The position numbers and the translations under genes were made by a program. From assembly GCA_003640385.1 (NCBI GenBank), contig RCAB01000261.1, positions 1 through 64,000 on the forward strand: a DNA stretch of 64,000 bases, read 5' to 3'. Below the pieces are notes generated by a model that was not told where the DNA came from, did no database searches, and worked only from the letters and a program-made list of their open reading frames with translations. The first letter of the stretch is position 1, and each line of letters begins with the position of its first letter. The stretch is from Setaria digitata. Lineage: Eukaryota > Nematoda > Chromadorea > Rhabditida > Setariidae. This document shows, piece by piece, positions 49,177-64,000 of this stretch.

Positions 49177-52100
49177 TGGATGATTATTATCATCAATTAA
49201 TGCGATCAATCAATCGACTGATTGATCTCCTTGGATGGGCTGAAAAATGAATTTTTATAATCGCTTAAAGGAAACTTATTATTGCAACATATCATTGATA
49301 AAAAACAAAACATTTATTGATTGATAAATGTATCTCATATTTTTATTTATTAATTATTGGGGCAAAATTAATTTCAAAATGTCAACATTTTTTATTGTGT
49401 TAAATGAATTTTGAATTTTGATCAATCCATTTTTTAATTTGCATACATTGATTAATCAATCAGTAAATAATTATCTAGTGATAATATTTCCTTTACAAAT
49501 ATTTTAATAGCTATTTCACATACAAAAGTTAATTTTCCAAACTTAAATTTGCTTAACATATTGAATAATTTTGATATCAAACAATCAAATATACGAAGAA
49601 AATGATTACAAAATCATTTCCATCAATCATTTAAACAATACAGTGTGCAGCACTTATATTTCATAACAAAAATATTACGAAATTATTTAATGATTTAATA
49701 TTATATCCATCGGAATTCATCATTCTTATTGTTGAAATTTGAAAAGAAAATGAAAAATTTACATTTTTAAAATAAAATTAAATCATTAGAAATATATATA
49801 TATTCGAAAGTTATATATATATAACTTTACGATATTCTACTATGTTCTAAATGAAATTATAGGGATAGACATATGAAATGACAAGTGAGAGGAAGAGGGA
49901 GAGAGAGAGAGAAAAAAAAAAAACGAATTCAGAAGAGGAAAAATTGATGATCAATGTTTTGTTGTTAGTAAATTCAATTGAAAAAAAAAAAAAAAAGTTT
50001 TCCTAATAATTTCTCGACAAATAAATGAAAAAATTGCTTAAAAAATTATTTTAAACTTTAAAACTTGATAAATTGGCATTAATAAATATTTAAAACGTAA
50101 AAAACTGATACTAAATTACATCTGAAACGTGACAGATTGATATTAATTTATATTTGAAATACATTTTCTCAATCTTAGGCTTGGAATAGATATTGATATA
50201 AGGCTTCTGTTTGATAATTTTGTTACCATTAAATTGACGAGGAGATATCTATCCAGTTGCCGTTGCTGATGCTCATAATTCATATTCAATCATTTCCAAT
50301 TAATTGTTTATTTAATAAATTTTGCAATTATTGTCATATGATTGCTATTTTTTTTTCCAACTACTATAAATTAATTAATTTTTAAGAAGCTTAATTAATA
50401 TAGTTTGATTGTAACGATTGATCATATTCATTTTAAAATCCTTTGAAGCAATTTGCAAGTAATTCATCGTATTTGCGTGGAATTTTGATTTATTTTGTTG
50501 CATATCGTTAATTTTTCTTTATTATATTTCCGAAAAATGTATTATTTCACTGTAAAAATCATTCATTTTCTATCTTTTTTTTTTTTTTTTTTATTTTTAT
50601 ATATTTTTACAATATGATTAAGCATGGCTTTTTCATCATGCAATTCGCTTCAATGTATAATTACCAAAAATTTAATTAAATTTTTTTCATGTTATATTGG
50701 CATAGCTATCAGCGCTTTTTTTTTTATCACAGCTATTTTTGGTGTTATATTTGAAATATATTTAATCGATTTATTTCCAGCTGATTATAATTTCATTTAA
50801 TTTGATAATAAACCTTATTTTTCCATCAGTCATTTGATATTTTGCAAATTATTTTTTCGATCAGTCCTAAGTGTCATTTGATATTTTGTGATCAATTGCC
50901 TGAATATTTTGGTCTCATATTAAATTGGCTAATTAACGGTCGTCCAATAATTCTATTTCAATAATTATTACTATATCTTTATGAAAAAAAAAAAAAAAAA
51001 AAATACAATAGTATTAGAGCCTTGCAGAAAAGCACTTAAAAAATTATAAGTCTTTTTCATTGCAAAATTTGATCTTGAAAGGAAAAATAAATAAATAAAA
51101 AACAATGAATAAAGTCAGTTGAAAAAAATGTAACACAAAAAAAAAAAAAAAAGAAAAGAAATGGAACTTAAAATGGGAATAGCTTTTTGGGATTATAATT
51201 CTATTATCATTGATAGGCTGCTGCTACTGTCATGAAGGAAGGAACAATTTTAGCCATTGTGTGTGATATTTCATGGATAATTCTATCCCAATTGACAATG
51301 AAATTAATGATAAGATGCTTTTTTTCAAACTGATAAAAAATTTACACTGTAGCATGCTTCGATACACAAATTATCTATTCTATAATTAACACATTTCAAT
51401 AAGGAATGCATAATTAATCACTTATTTTTTTTTTTTTTTGTCATTTAATAAAGCATTTACAAATTAGCTCGAAGATTTTCCAAATGAATGGTAAATTAAA
51501 TATAAACTTTATGATATGATAAACTTTCTATAAATTTTATTTATATTTTTTTTATAAGAATCCAAAATTAATGAAACAGAATAATAATAAATTTAAATAT
51601 TATAAATTTCATTTATAGAAAGTTTGTCATTTCTTTGTGTTTTTTAAATACTTCACCATCATTTCTTTCTCATATATTAAATTTTATTTTTATTTTTTTG
51701 GAATCAGTTCCATTTATGATATTTAAATTTATTATTATCCTGTTTCATTAATTTTGGATTCTTTCAGATTTCTTTCTTTTTTTTTTTTTATTTTAGAAGT
51801 AAATTTTTATCTTTTGCAACTCTTTTTTCAATGATCTTTTAAAGAAATTTTGATTTTACAAAGCTAAATAATTTGCTTTCATTAGCGTCCCTAATTAGAT
51901 AAAACTATTATACTAATCCTACAAATTTAACGATTGACCAGCTAGTGAACTTTAATGTTTCATTTAGTTAGCTGAACAAATGCTATTTATTACAATTTTT
52001 ACTTCTTATGGCTTTGTTTTATATTTCAATTCATTTTTTTTTTTTTTTTTTTTTATTCTGAAAATTCATTAAAATTGAAACTGTTTTACCGTTTCATTTT

Positions 52101-52584
52101 TTAGCCGATTCACAAAAATTTTTTCATTGCATTTATCACACTTCGATTTCTTCTTTTAAAATTTATTTATTAGTCATTTTTTCGTCTTACTATTAATTTT
52201 GAAAAATTAAGCTACAATTGGCAATAAATGAGACTTAAGCAAACTAATTTCTTTTTATATGCTCAAATTTTGCCAACAAAGAATATCACTAAGACTTTAT
52301 TATTTTTTTAATTCTTTCAATACAATATTTTAATAGAAAAATTAAAAACAAAAATATGGCATATGTGAAATTACTTCATTATTTTTCTCCGGATAACCTT
52401 TGACCCTGGACATGCGCTGAAGCATCTAAAAAGCATAATGAAAATGAAGTAGTTTGTAGTATATAATATTTCTCATGATAAGAAGAAAAGCACCGATTCA
52501 AGTGCATAATCAGTTTCTTTCTTTCTTTTTTTTTTTTCCTTTTGATAAGCAAAGGTAAAAATTACAAAATTTTATCAATTCTTA
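49177..52584. other. Intergenic DNA after the peptidase
   Basis: No supported gene. It includes (GA)n near 49885-49915, (TA)n near 49795-49825, poly-A runs, and a nested inverted repeat at 51518-51761. The peptidase 3' UTR lies at its start; the nearest AATAAA seen is far away (49771-49776). Confidence 0.5.
51518..51761. repeat. Nested inverted repeats (fold-back structure)
   Basis: Arms 51558-51607 and 51712-51761 (GAATCCAAAATTAATGAAAC...) are reverse complements over about 50 bases with two mismatches. A second pair, 51518-51535 and 51611-51628 (GATAAACTTTCTATAAAT), overlaps it. This resembles a small fold-back or MITE-like element. No target duplication was confirmed. Confidence 0.75.
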
Positions 52585-52590
52585 TTTATT
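52585..52590 (-). terminator. Poly-A signal of the neuropeptide precursor gene
   Basis: TTTATT on + is AATAAA on the minus strand, 17 bases after the TGA at 52607. The closeness supports this exon being terminal. Confidence 0.55.
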
Positions 52591-52606
52591 CGTTAAAATT
52601 TTGCAA

Positions 52607-54118
52607 TCAACGCCTCAGCAAGCAACTTAATGGCGAGAATTCACATTCTTCCCAATGATAACCTGTAAAAAGCAAATAATAAATCATTTGATTTGCATTA
52701 ACAGCTGTTATCAGTTCAATCAGACATTTAAGTTTAAAAAAAAAAAAAATTATTTGCCAGAATTGCAAATTATCATTATTGAATAACTATCCCACAATAT
52801 TTCGGTACAACATGTAGGAAACTTATAATGAATGCTTGGAATAATTTCAATTAAGCGATGATTTTGAAATTTTTGGTAAAATTTTAACACTAGCACATTT
52901 CGCTTTATATCTGCTCTTTTTCAAAATGATAAAAATCAATTTGCTTCTTAAAAAAAAAAAAAAAAAAAAAATAGAAAATAAAAAAAAGCGTTCTAATGGT
53001 AAGTAACAAATTAATCAATTAAATTTATAAATTTATCAATTAACGCTAGAAGTGATAAGTGATAGGAATGATTCGTGTGGTATTTTAGAAATTCATTCAG
53101 AAGCAGAATATCAATTATCGCTTGAAAGTGCTTACAATTTATGCATACTATATTATCAACATTCTGATTTTTAGTTGTTTCTGGTAATCTTTTTCCTTGA
53201 TTATTTCTGATTTTTGCTTAAATTTTTTTTTTTTTTTGCAAAAGCTAATAATATTTTTATTAATTATAATTTAATACTTTATAATGGTTAATATTCAAAA
53301 ATTTGATTTAAATACTTATTTTTGAAGTCAAAAGTGCAAATTTAAGTATGAATTTAAATAAAATTCATGACCAGAAAACAATCTTACCTTTATGCACTTC
53401 ACGTTTATCAAAATCTTCCATAATTGGATTATTTCCATCGTACATCTGCTCCTGATGATAATCACCGAACTTCCATGGATATAATTTTAAAAACATTGCC
53501 TGAAATTTTTATTTCACTTCTTAATCAATTCCTAATTATGGCAATTGTTGAAAATGTTCTTTTCATTTACTCGTAGCAAAAGTTAGTAAAAGAAAATATT
53601 TTTGATCATTAGATAATGCAAAAGGTTAGTAGTTAGTTAACAAAAATTTATAAATAATATTTTCTCATTTCTATATTATACAAATGTGCAAAATAGCCGT
53701 GAAATTTAAATTACCGTCGTAAAATTTTATTTGATTACATTTTTCTTCTTTTTTTGTTTCTCAAAATAAATTTTAATGTGATAATTAACAATTAGGCAAA
53801 CAGATTAGATGAAAAATGATAAATTAGGATGAAATTTGAAAGAAATTTTAAATGTTTTGCTAAACTCTTAAAATTTGACAATTTTATATTCCGATTTTTT
53901 CCTGCAACATTACGACATGTGAAAAATTATTATTCATTTATATCTGATAATCAATTTAAAAAGGAAAAAAAAAAATGAGTGAGATGGTAATTTCGAAAAT
54001 TTTATTTTTGTTAGCATTTTAGGTGACCAAAAAATGCATAAATAAAATGATAATTTACATGAACAGATTGCTGAATTGAAAGAATAATGATTGTTAAGCA
54101 AAATACTTGGTGAAACAT
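52607..54118 (-). CDS. Neuropeptide precursor, allatostatin-C-like (Cys-x6-Cys)
   Basis: A small secreted precursor in three minus-strand exons: 54118-54059, 53499-53388, 52662-52607 (phases 0 and 1), 75 residues. Exon 1 is exactly a signal peptide, MFHQVFCLTIIILSIQQSVH, with cleavage expected after the Ala that opens exon 2 (VHA). Exon 2 gives a spacer rich in Tyr, Gln and Asp, then FDKR, a prohormone-convertase site. The mature part would begin EVHKGYHWEECEFSPLSC and end LLRR. The two Cys, six residues apart with Phe, Pro and Ser between them, match the ring pattern C-x-F-N-P-x-S-C of arthropod allatostatin C. That family assignment is inference. A TTTCAG acceptor (54136) lies 17 bases before the ATG, and AATAAA lies 17 bases after the stop. 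All four splice sites are good. Confidence 0.75.
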
Positions 54119-54134
54119 CTTACTCCTTGGATGA

Positions 54135-54141
54135 CCTGAAA
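54135..54141 (-). promoter_or_regulatory. Putative trans-splice acceptor for the neuropeptide gene
   Basis: Minus-strand ATATTTCAG|G ends at 54136, 17 bases upstream of the ATG at 54118, in the position and sequence expected for spliced-leader addition. Confidence 0.45.
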
Positions 54142-57100
54142 TATTTAGCAGTAATCATTGATAATGCGAACTGATAAAATAACGAATTATTTTAACACCT
54201 GTAATCAACACATTAATTATAAGTACCAATAGATTTTTGTCAAATATATACTGAAACAGTGCAAAATTACGATACTAGCAATGCGTTACAATTTAAAATT
54301 ACAATGATATCGGTGGTACTTACGATTTTCTTATGCTATAAACATTTTAAGTATTATAATATTTAAATATTATATTGATACTGTCAGTATTATGATGCAA
54401 TCAAAAATAATAACGATATCACAATATTATCATTTTATAAAATTGCAAAATAATATGAAATATATTTGGCATTAATTGAATGATTGTTTTATTGTAATTT
54501 TCTTCTTTTCTTTTTTTTTTTTTTATTCCTTTCACATCATTTACAGTGTTTTTCTTATTTCATTTATCATCGTAATACAATATTGGTATCATTTTATTTT
54601 GCTTATCGTTACATCTATCATTATCATTATTTTTTTTTTTGCTGTTAGAGATTGAACAGTAAAGAGTTGAGGAATGAAAATAAAGAAGAACTCTAAGATA
54701 CTGATCAATTTTCAATGAAAAATTTTCACTAATGCTTAAGCTTGTGATATTTATCATCATCCAATTATCATTGTCATAAATTTCGAAATATATCGGCCTT
54801 TTGAGGGATTATTTAAAATCGGATTTAAATTAAAAATTGAATTAAATCAATTCAATCTGTATTTGAAATGATCGTTGCAATGCAGTAAAATATTTATTTA
54901 ATTATGCAAAATTTAAAGAATTAAATTATTAAATTTTATTGTAGAAAAAGTTCTTTTTCTTTTTTGCATTTGAATTAATAAATATTAGTTTTTAAATATG
55001 GTTAATTAGAATTTTATATTGCAAAAATTATACTTAATATTCTAAATTGTGATTTTTTGTAAGACTTCAACTAATAATTTTCAAGCAGCTTCTACATCTC
55101 TTCATTTTTGCTTTTTTGATCGTAATTCTTGAATCGTTAATCTTGAATCGCTACCTTCTTGAAATATTAGCATAATAAATAATTAACAAATGCTTATCGT
55201 GAAAAATTTTCTGATTATGCGGAATTGCTTAAGAATAGATTACCGTTAAATTTTCATTAATTTTCATTTATATTTTTCTTCTTCTTTTCAGTTAAATTAA
55301 ACTTTAAAATATTTTATAAATTGTAGTAAACTGAAAAAATAGGAAACTTTTTTTTTAATTTCTAATATTCTCTGTTAAAATTTTATTTTATAAAATTAAT
55401 TAATTATTGAAGGTAGAGAAAAATTTTACGGATGACAACCTTTTTTTTACGAATGATAAAAAAAATCTTTACGAATGATAAGAATTTCGTTGCAATCAAA
55501 AGAATCTGAGAGGAAATTTTTATTAATTAGAGAATCAATTAATCAGTAAATATTCAGAACAAAAAGAAAAATTGCCAACTAAATTCTTCTTTTTCTTGCC
55601 CATCTTAGAAACCAAAATCAAAATTTTTAGCAACAAGAAAATTTTATTGCATGGTTTATCATCTGTTATCAATTTGTCACTATCAGTCATTATTTGATAA
55701 AATAAAGTAATTGATGAAATTTGTAAAAAAAAAAGTGTATAATGAGCTTTTTATCAATAATTTTGTAATCTTTTTTTACATTTTGTGTTTTATATATATA
55801 TATTTTTTTCTTTTATCTTTTTTTTTTTTTTTTTTTTGCAGTTTTGCAAATAAAAAGACGAAGCCAAAATAATTCAATAATATATTTAATTCTATTAATA
55901 TATAATTTTCATTAAATTCTTTCAATTATTTGATGTTACTCAAATAACCTTTTTTGACTGATATCTTCAATTGGCAAGTGGTGAAAAAAAAAAAAAAAAA
56001 AAAAAGGTTACTAATAACACTTCGAAAATTAGTGATATAATTAGGCCATAATGAGAATGAATGGTGATAATAAGCTGAATAAAAGTTTGCAAATGGGAAA
56101 AAAACTTCCCAAATGGAAGAAAGTCAAAAGAAGAAGAAAAAAAAAAAATTACTAATAAAAATAATAATAATGAGTATTAGAGAGTTTGATAAAGCAGCAA
56201 TAGTTGCATTATCATTAGTATTATCATGCTAGCACAATATTATCAATATTCTCCGGAAAGTTATAACAATTTTTTCTTCTTTTTTTTTTTTTTTTTTTTC
56301 CAAACACAAATATTTTGTCCTACAAATATGCAGGAATATTTGTTGAGTTCAACAAGATATCCTATAGAAAGAGCCAATTGCAAACAACTCTTAAAGTACT
56401 TATTCTTATTCTTTATTGCCTCAAAAACGGAAGCTAAATTTTATTGTGTAAAAGAAAAAGTAAACTTTGAAATGATCCAATGTCCATATAAACTAATTCC
56501 TCAATAACTGAAAGTTTAAAATTATAATAATGCAAGGATGAAATCGAATCATTCGTAATTTAGCCGCTGATTGAATTTTATTATAATCTGCTGATGACGC
56601 AAAATCGTTTCCTAATTTGTTAATGATTAATTTTTCTTTTTTTTTTTTTTTTTTTTTTCTTTGCAATTTAAGAAAGAGAAAAGATTGTTTCTGAATTCAA
56701 TTCATTTAAAATGAAAATATCATAATAAATGATAAAACATGGCAATTATAATAATAGCAGAAATGAATATGTTCATTTTTCGTACTACTGCTAAGCATTT
56801 TTCCATTTATGCTTATAATTTAATTCAAAAAAGAAAAAAAATCTGACCTAAATTAATATTTAAATTTATGATTCTCAAAATTTTAAATATTATATCGAGA
56901 ATGATAATGATGAGATGATTATTTGTTAAAATAATTAAAGCTATTACAGGAAATGTCACTTTCTTCTATCAATTTCTCATTGCTTTAAATTTGCATTTAC
57001 TTATTTATTTCCAAATTTTGGCTATTAATAAATTTGAAACTGAAATTAAGAATACAATATTTCATAACAGATTTATCTTGATTCTTGTAATGGTACATTT

Positions 57101-58530
57101 CAAATGGACAAATAAAATTATCACATTTGAACTGAAAAAAAAAAAAAAGGAAAAGGGAAGAATAAGTGAACTACAAAATTTTTTTTTTTTTTTTTCTAAA
57201 TTATCCTCATTTTTCTCACTTCCTCTTTTTTTTTTTCATGATAATACTTTTCAGTTTTATCTTGCTCATTTTTTTTTTTTTTTTTAGTTTAATTGGAAAA
57301 AACCATTAATTAATACCGAGAAGTATACTGTAGGTAATAGTATGCGGTATTTTGAAACTTTAATTACTTCCTGTGCAACTGCAGCAAACAAGTCTTTTTT
57401 TTCCTTTTTTTTTTTAACCAATTATTTCATAATCAATATGATAAATGGATTCTATTCCAATACAGAAAACTTCTGCTACAGATCAATTAACAAAAGCAAT
57501 AATTAGCTCTTTATTTAATCTGTGTAAATGCTTGTTGATCAGTATGATGTGATTCAAATGATTGTCACTTGATATATCATAATTTGATTTTCCTTATTTG
57601 ATATAACATGATCCTCCTGATCATCATTACTTGTCATATCAGTCTTCTGCTGATAATAATTTAATACCTTCTAACTTAACTAATTATACTTTCAGACTTT
57701 GCTAATTATTATAACTATTAATACTAAATATCAATAAAATGATAACTATTAGCGATATAATTTGGAAAGAAATTAAATTAATACCTAGATAATAAGCTAT
57801 AGCATGGTAGATTATCATTGATCAGTTAATCAATTCATTCATAAAATTAGTATTATCTTAAATGATTTATTTTTTTAAATGATTCAGACAATATGTAGCA
57901 GTTGATCAAACACTAATGCTATTATAAATCAGTTAGGAAATTATTAAAAATTAGACAGAAAAAAAATCTTTTGGCCTGCTAATTATAAATCTATTCATTG
58001 CTTCTATGGAAGCTTAATTAGCAGTTCAGATTTAGAAATGTCAGGCATTTCAAATTTCTAACATAAATTATAATTATATCGTTTCATCACAAATCATTTC
58101 TATAAAACAGAATATTTGCTTCATTAACCTTTGATAATGGAAAAAAAAAAACTTTTAAAAAAAGCATTTCATCTATTAAACAAACAACTATAGCATTGTT
58201 TCGGCAAATAAATTCTAATTAATTGGAATGAATTAAAAGGAAGTAAACTGTCTTAATTATGCTTTCCTTTTTTTTCAGTTCCTTTGAAAATGGATTTTTT
58301 TTTTTGTTGATACGGAAATTATGATAAAGTATTGTTTTTAATTTCAAGTGTTCCTATCCATAAACCATTAGTCGAGATAATATTTAATGCTACCTTTTAT
58401 TTTTAGTTTTGCTGATAATTATATGTATATTATATATCATATCACAGTGATCACTATTAATTTTAGCACTAAAATTCTAGCTTTTCCATATAAGGGATAA
58501 TACGCTAAAAATGCTAATGATTTATATATA

Positions 58531-58534
<4 letters not shown>

Positions 58535-58577
<43 letters not shown>
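58535..58577. repeat. (TA)n microsatellite
   Basis: An uninterrupted TATATA run of about 40 bases. Confidence 0.9.
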
Positions 58578-58579
<2 letters not shown>

Positions 58580-58983
58580 TTTAATTAAAACGCATAAAAA
58601 GTATTTACAACTAAAACATAATATCAGAACAACAAAATGCAAAAATCATGAGCAAATAATTAAAAACTAGAAGAAATATATTGATTATCCTGAATCGAAA
58701 AACACCAAAAGATACAGTTATTAATTACAAATAGTTGATCATTTAAATAAATAAAACGCATATACATTGTCATTAATTCTTTAAACATATAAATTGTCGC
58801 GAAATAAAAAAAGAAAAAAAATGTATATATTAGAAAAAAAGGACGCAAAAATTTCGAAAAATTAATTTCAAATATTTGCTAGTTTCTTGGCATTTCTTTC
58901 ATTAACCACAGTTTAGCAAAAGTGAATAACTGCAATTTACGTTTACCGTTAATTATACTCAAAAATTACAATTTGAAAAATAA

Positions 58984-59136
58984 TCATATCAGTCTGATAG
59001 GAAGCGAAGTCTGAACTCCAGAGAAACTTCTCAAGTTCCAGTCACTCAGAGATCTTCTCTCATTTGCATACGACTCATTTAGTAATTTTTTAGTTAATTC
59101 AAAATTATTCAACAAAAAAAAAAAAAACAGCATTCA
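58984..59136 (-). CDS. Possible 50-residue small ORF
   Basis: Minus-strand ATG at 59136 opens 50 codons to TGA. The N-terminus MNAVFFFLLNN crosses a 13-base homopolymer. The remainder is notably non-AT-biased (NESYANERRSLSDW, then NLRSFSGVQTSLPIRLI), and the local DNA is richer in G+C. It could be a short peptide precursor (dibasic KK and RR are present), an exon of something larger, or chance. The hydrophobic start is too short for a clear signal peptide, and homopolymer errors could change the frame. Confidence 0.2.
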
Positions 59137-61430
59137 TTTCGGGAAAATAAATTGGAATTTTTGAAAAAAAAAAGAACAAAAATTTACTGCTATAATTTAT
59201 CGAAACAAAAAAAAAAAAAATTTAATTATTTTTCTCTTCCACATTTTCTTCTCGCTGTTTTTTTTTTTGACAATTATTAGAAAAAAAAAAAAAAAAAAGG
59301 AAGAAGAAAAGAAAAGAAATGAAAGGAAACTTGTTAGTGTTGTTAAACTGTACAGATAAGATGAGCTGAAAGGAAGAAATAAAAGTATAAAAGAAAACGA
59401 ATCGTTTCATAATAATTTATAAAATTAACTAAATTATTTGCTGAAATGTCGGAAAAAAAAAAAAAAAACTTTTTCAATTTGTGTCACTTCATCGTTATCA
59501 TCGTAATGATTGTTATTAATTATGGAGAGGATGTTGGAATAATGAATCAGTGTGCTTTGGAAATTATCAGATTTTCTGCTTACTAAAGGCAGAAAAGAAT
59601 TCAGAAAAAGTTTTCCCTGAAAAACAACGTAAAATTGATAAATTATCAACATTTTATCGTATCATATAATATCATTTTCAGTGTCAGATTAATGTTACCA
59701 CATCAAAATTTTACATTACAAAAAGAATAACTCTAAATACTGATAAGTTAAGCAAACCAAAAAATGATCAAACTTATCAGGAGTTTTTTTAAAAGCGAAA
59801 AGAAAAAGAGATGCAGCGATCGGCTTAATGGTCTTCATAAAACTAAATAGAATACAAACTTTTCTTTTCTTGCACTTTTTACAATTTGTATACGAGGGAA
59901 ATTTCCCGGGTAACTTTCGCTGGATAAAACGGAGTACAGAGAGTAGTCGAAAATTTTTACATTAGTATTTATTTAAATTTAAATTGAATTTTAAATTATT
60001 TCGGAGAAGGAAATCACTTGATGAAGTTGACAATGAATATAATGAAATGATATACAAAACTGATAGCAGAATATAAATTTACAAATCGGTACTGAATTAT
60101 TTATATTTTACTAAGTGCAAATTTGAATTAAATTTTAAATGTTTCAATCCATTTTCTTCAAAATTTTGCGATGCGATTTTTATTTCGTGTATAATTTAAT
60201 CGATGAAATAGAAAATTTACTTAATTCAAAATCACATTTTTTTTTTCCGCTTGGTACTATGAAGCAAGTTCGTGCTTTTAGGAGAAGGAATTTTAGAATG
60301 CATTATCGAGCTTTGATTTTTCTCAATTATATTTTTTTTTTTTTCTCAACTCAATTAAACAAATCAGACATCAAAAAAATCTAACAAATTCAATTCTGTT
60401 ACAGAATTTATAAAATTTTTTTGAAAGGTCGTTGAAAATTTACTAATTTAGAAATAAACGAATCAGCCAATCAATCAATTCCACGCTGTGGTTTATTATC
60501 TTGATTTAAAAAATTTTCACAAAAAGACGCAAAAATTCAGAGAAATATAACAAAGAATTGGGCAGTAAATTAGTACTTATATTAATCTTAATTATAAGAG
60601 ACTCAGCTAAGTGGTATCATTGAAAATTTAATAATTTTGAGCTTTTCAAGTAACAATAAACAACCATATTTCTTGCACCCATTAGGTCTAATAGCTAAAT
60701 TGTGTCTAGGCTATATCAATATTACACATCGATTAATCTTGGCAGTTTTGTCAATGAGAAAAAAAAAAAAAAATTAACAAACTTTTTGAAAGAAAAAAAA
60801 AAATGAAAATGTTAAATGTTAAAATTTAAAAAGACAATAAAAACATTGTTAAAATTACATTTTGAATTAAGGAAATATAATTTGTTTTACACAAAAATTA
60901 TACGATTTATTTCCTTCATTTTTATCATAATTTACAAGATTATTCTATCAAAATTGTAAAAAGCGATAAAAATTAAAAGTAAACAAAATAAACAAACAAA
61001 TGCGATCTAAAATTTGGCACTCCTCTAAATCATTACATCCATTTTTCTGATTTATAAAATTCTTGTAAAAATAGAATATACAACCAAAAATCGTTCATGT
61101 TAAAAAAAAAAAAAAAGATGTATTCAGAAATCTACAATGATTATCACAATTCTTATAGGCTTAGAGACCTGTTCTAATTAATTAATGATAAATTATAAAC
61201 TTTCATTTTGATATGAAGTGTGAATTTGTTTACAATGAATTGTAGTAATTTTGATAATTCCATTAACGTTTGGCAAATAAGACAAATTTGATCGCTTTAG
61301 TTGCTTTATATAATCCTTGAAAAATTTTTGACTAATGCATTGCCGTTATTGTATTTGCATTATCAATATAGGTGATGATAATTTTAACATTCTGATATGA
61401 TAACATTTGTAATGAATTCTTATATGATAA

Positions 61431-61436
61431 TTTATT
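61431..61436 (-). terminator. Candidate poly-A signal of the K+ channel gene
   Basis: TTTATT on + (AATAAA on minus) lies about 150 bases after the channel stop codon at 61583. Confidence 0.4.
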
Positions 61437-61582
61437 ATTCTCATAAATATTTTTGTTAAAATTATTTTCATATAAATAATAAAAACTTTACAGTAATTTT
61501 TTTTTTTTTTACTTTTAACTTCGAAATATTTTACAATAAACATTAAATTAATAAAATAACAATCTTGTTTAATCCGAAAATG

Positions 61583-63852
<2,270 letters not shown>

Positions 63853-64000
63853 CTGAAACGTATAAATTTTTTATTCGGAAAAGGAAAAAGAATTACTATT
63901 AAAAGTAATTAAACTTAGTTTTGCATTATATATAAAATACGATTTAAGTATATAAAAGTTCAAATTAACGTGAAAATTATGATAGAAAAGACGGAAAAAC
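63853..64000 (-). other. Intron of the K+ channel gene running off the window
   Basis: The acceptor CGTTTCAG ends at 63853, and the exon starts with one base completing a split codon (probably Arg of a conserved ERINTF). The preceding donor is outside the window. Confidence 0.7.

Larger units (their letters stand above)
54142..61430. other. Intergenic DNA between neuropeptide and channel genes
   Basis: 7.3 kb of AT-rich DNA without a confident gene. It contains long (TA)n at 58535-58577 and a possible stem-loop at about 57977-58025 (CTGCTAATTA...TAATTAGCAG). There is a Cys-containing + frame at 56226-56507 with weak acceptor support and a small minus-strand ORF at 58984-59136. Poly-A/T runs are frequent. 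Confidence 0.5.

Noticed and set aside
52395..52440. Extra 3' exon for the neuropeptide gene
   Set aside because: A TTTTTAG-led frame (DASAHVQGQRLSGEK) is phase-compatible with exon 2, but the AATAAA just after the TGA of exon 3 makes exon 3 the natural end; kept only as a remote splice variant.
56226..56507. 93-codon + frame with four Cys after a poly-T run
   Set aside because: Starts in poly-T sequence; only a weak TGCAG acceptor and no family resemblance.

Overview
The window reads as nuclear DNA of a nematode, most likely a filarial (spirurid) worm. It is roughly three-quarters A+T, packed with long poly-A/poly-T runs, and its genes are split into many short exons with GT...AG introns and T-rich TTTCAG acceptors. 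Several start codons lie 15-50 bases after a strong TTTCAG that has no visible upstream coding exon, as expected for spliced-leader trans-splicing. The proteins are animal and nematode types. I cannot name the species from sequence alone.

Five genes were rebuilt exon by exon with consistent reading phases. UMP-CMP kinase is on + (4169-5614, 196 aa). An RluA/RPUSD2-type RNA pseudouridine synthase is on - (6914-11347, 411 aa). A FMRFamide-receptor-like 7TM GPCR is on + (26703-31212, 349 aa). A neprilysin-like M13 zinc endopeptidase is on + (40025-49176, 17 exons, 737 aa). The last four exons of a TASK-like two-pore potassium channel are on - (61583-63852; the 5' part lies beyond the window).

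The most interesting item is a sixth, very small gene hidden in the 12 kb between the peptidase and the channel: a three-exon minus-strand gene (52607-54118). It encodes a 75-residue secreted prepropeptide ending in a Cys-x6-Cys peptide (core CEFSPLSC) after a Lys-Arg processing site. It resembles allatostatin-C-type neuropeptides. A peptide receptor, a neuropeptide-degrading type of peptidase, a neuropeptide-like precursor and a neuronal-type K+ channel therefore lie on one 37 kb stretch. A functional link is only an inference, since nematode gene order is not generally functional.

The rest (1-4100, 11.4-26.7 kb, 31.2-40.0 kb, 49.2-52.6 kb, 54.1-61.5 kb) is AT-rich intergenic sequence. It holds microsatellites, a 3 x 170 bp tandem array, perfect palindromes, fold-back repeats, probable assembly duplications marked by single Ns, and several short coding-like segments listed as low-confidence candidates. 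Within the peptidase gene I see two probable GC-AG introns, a possible alternative last exon and a dense intronic cluster of GATA-factor sites.
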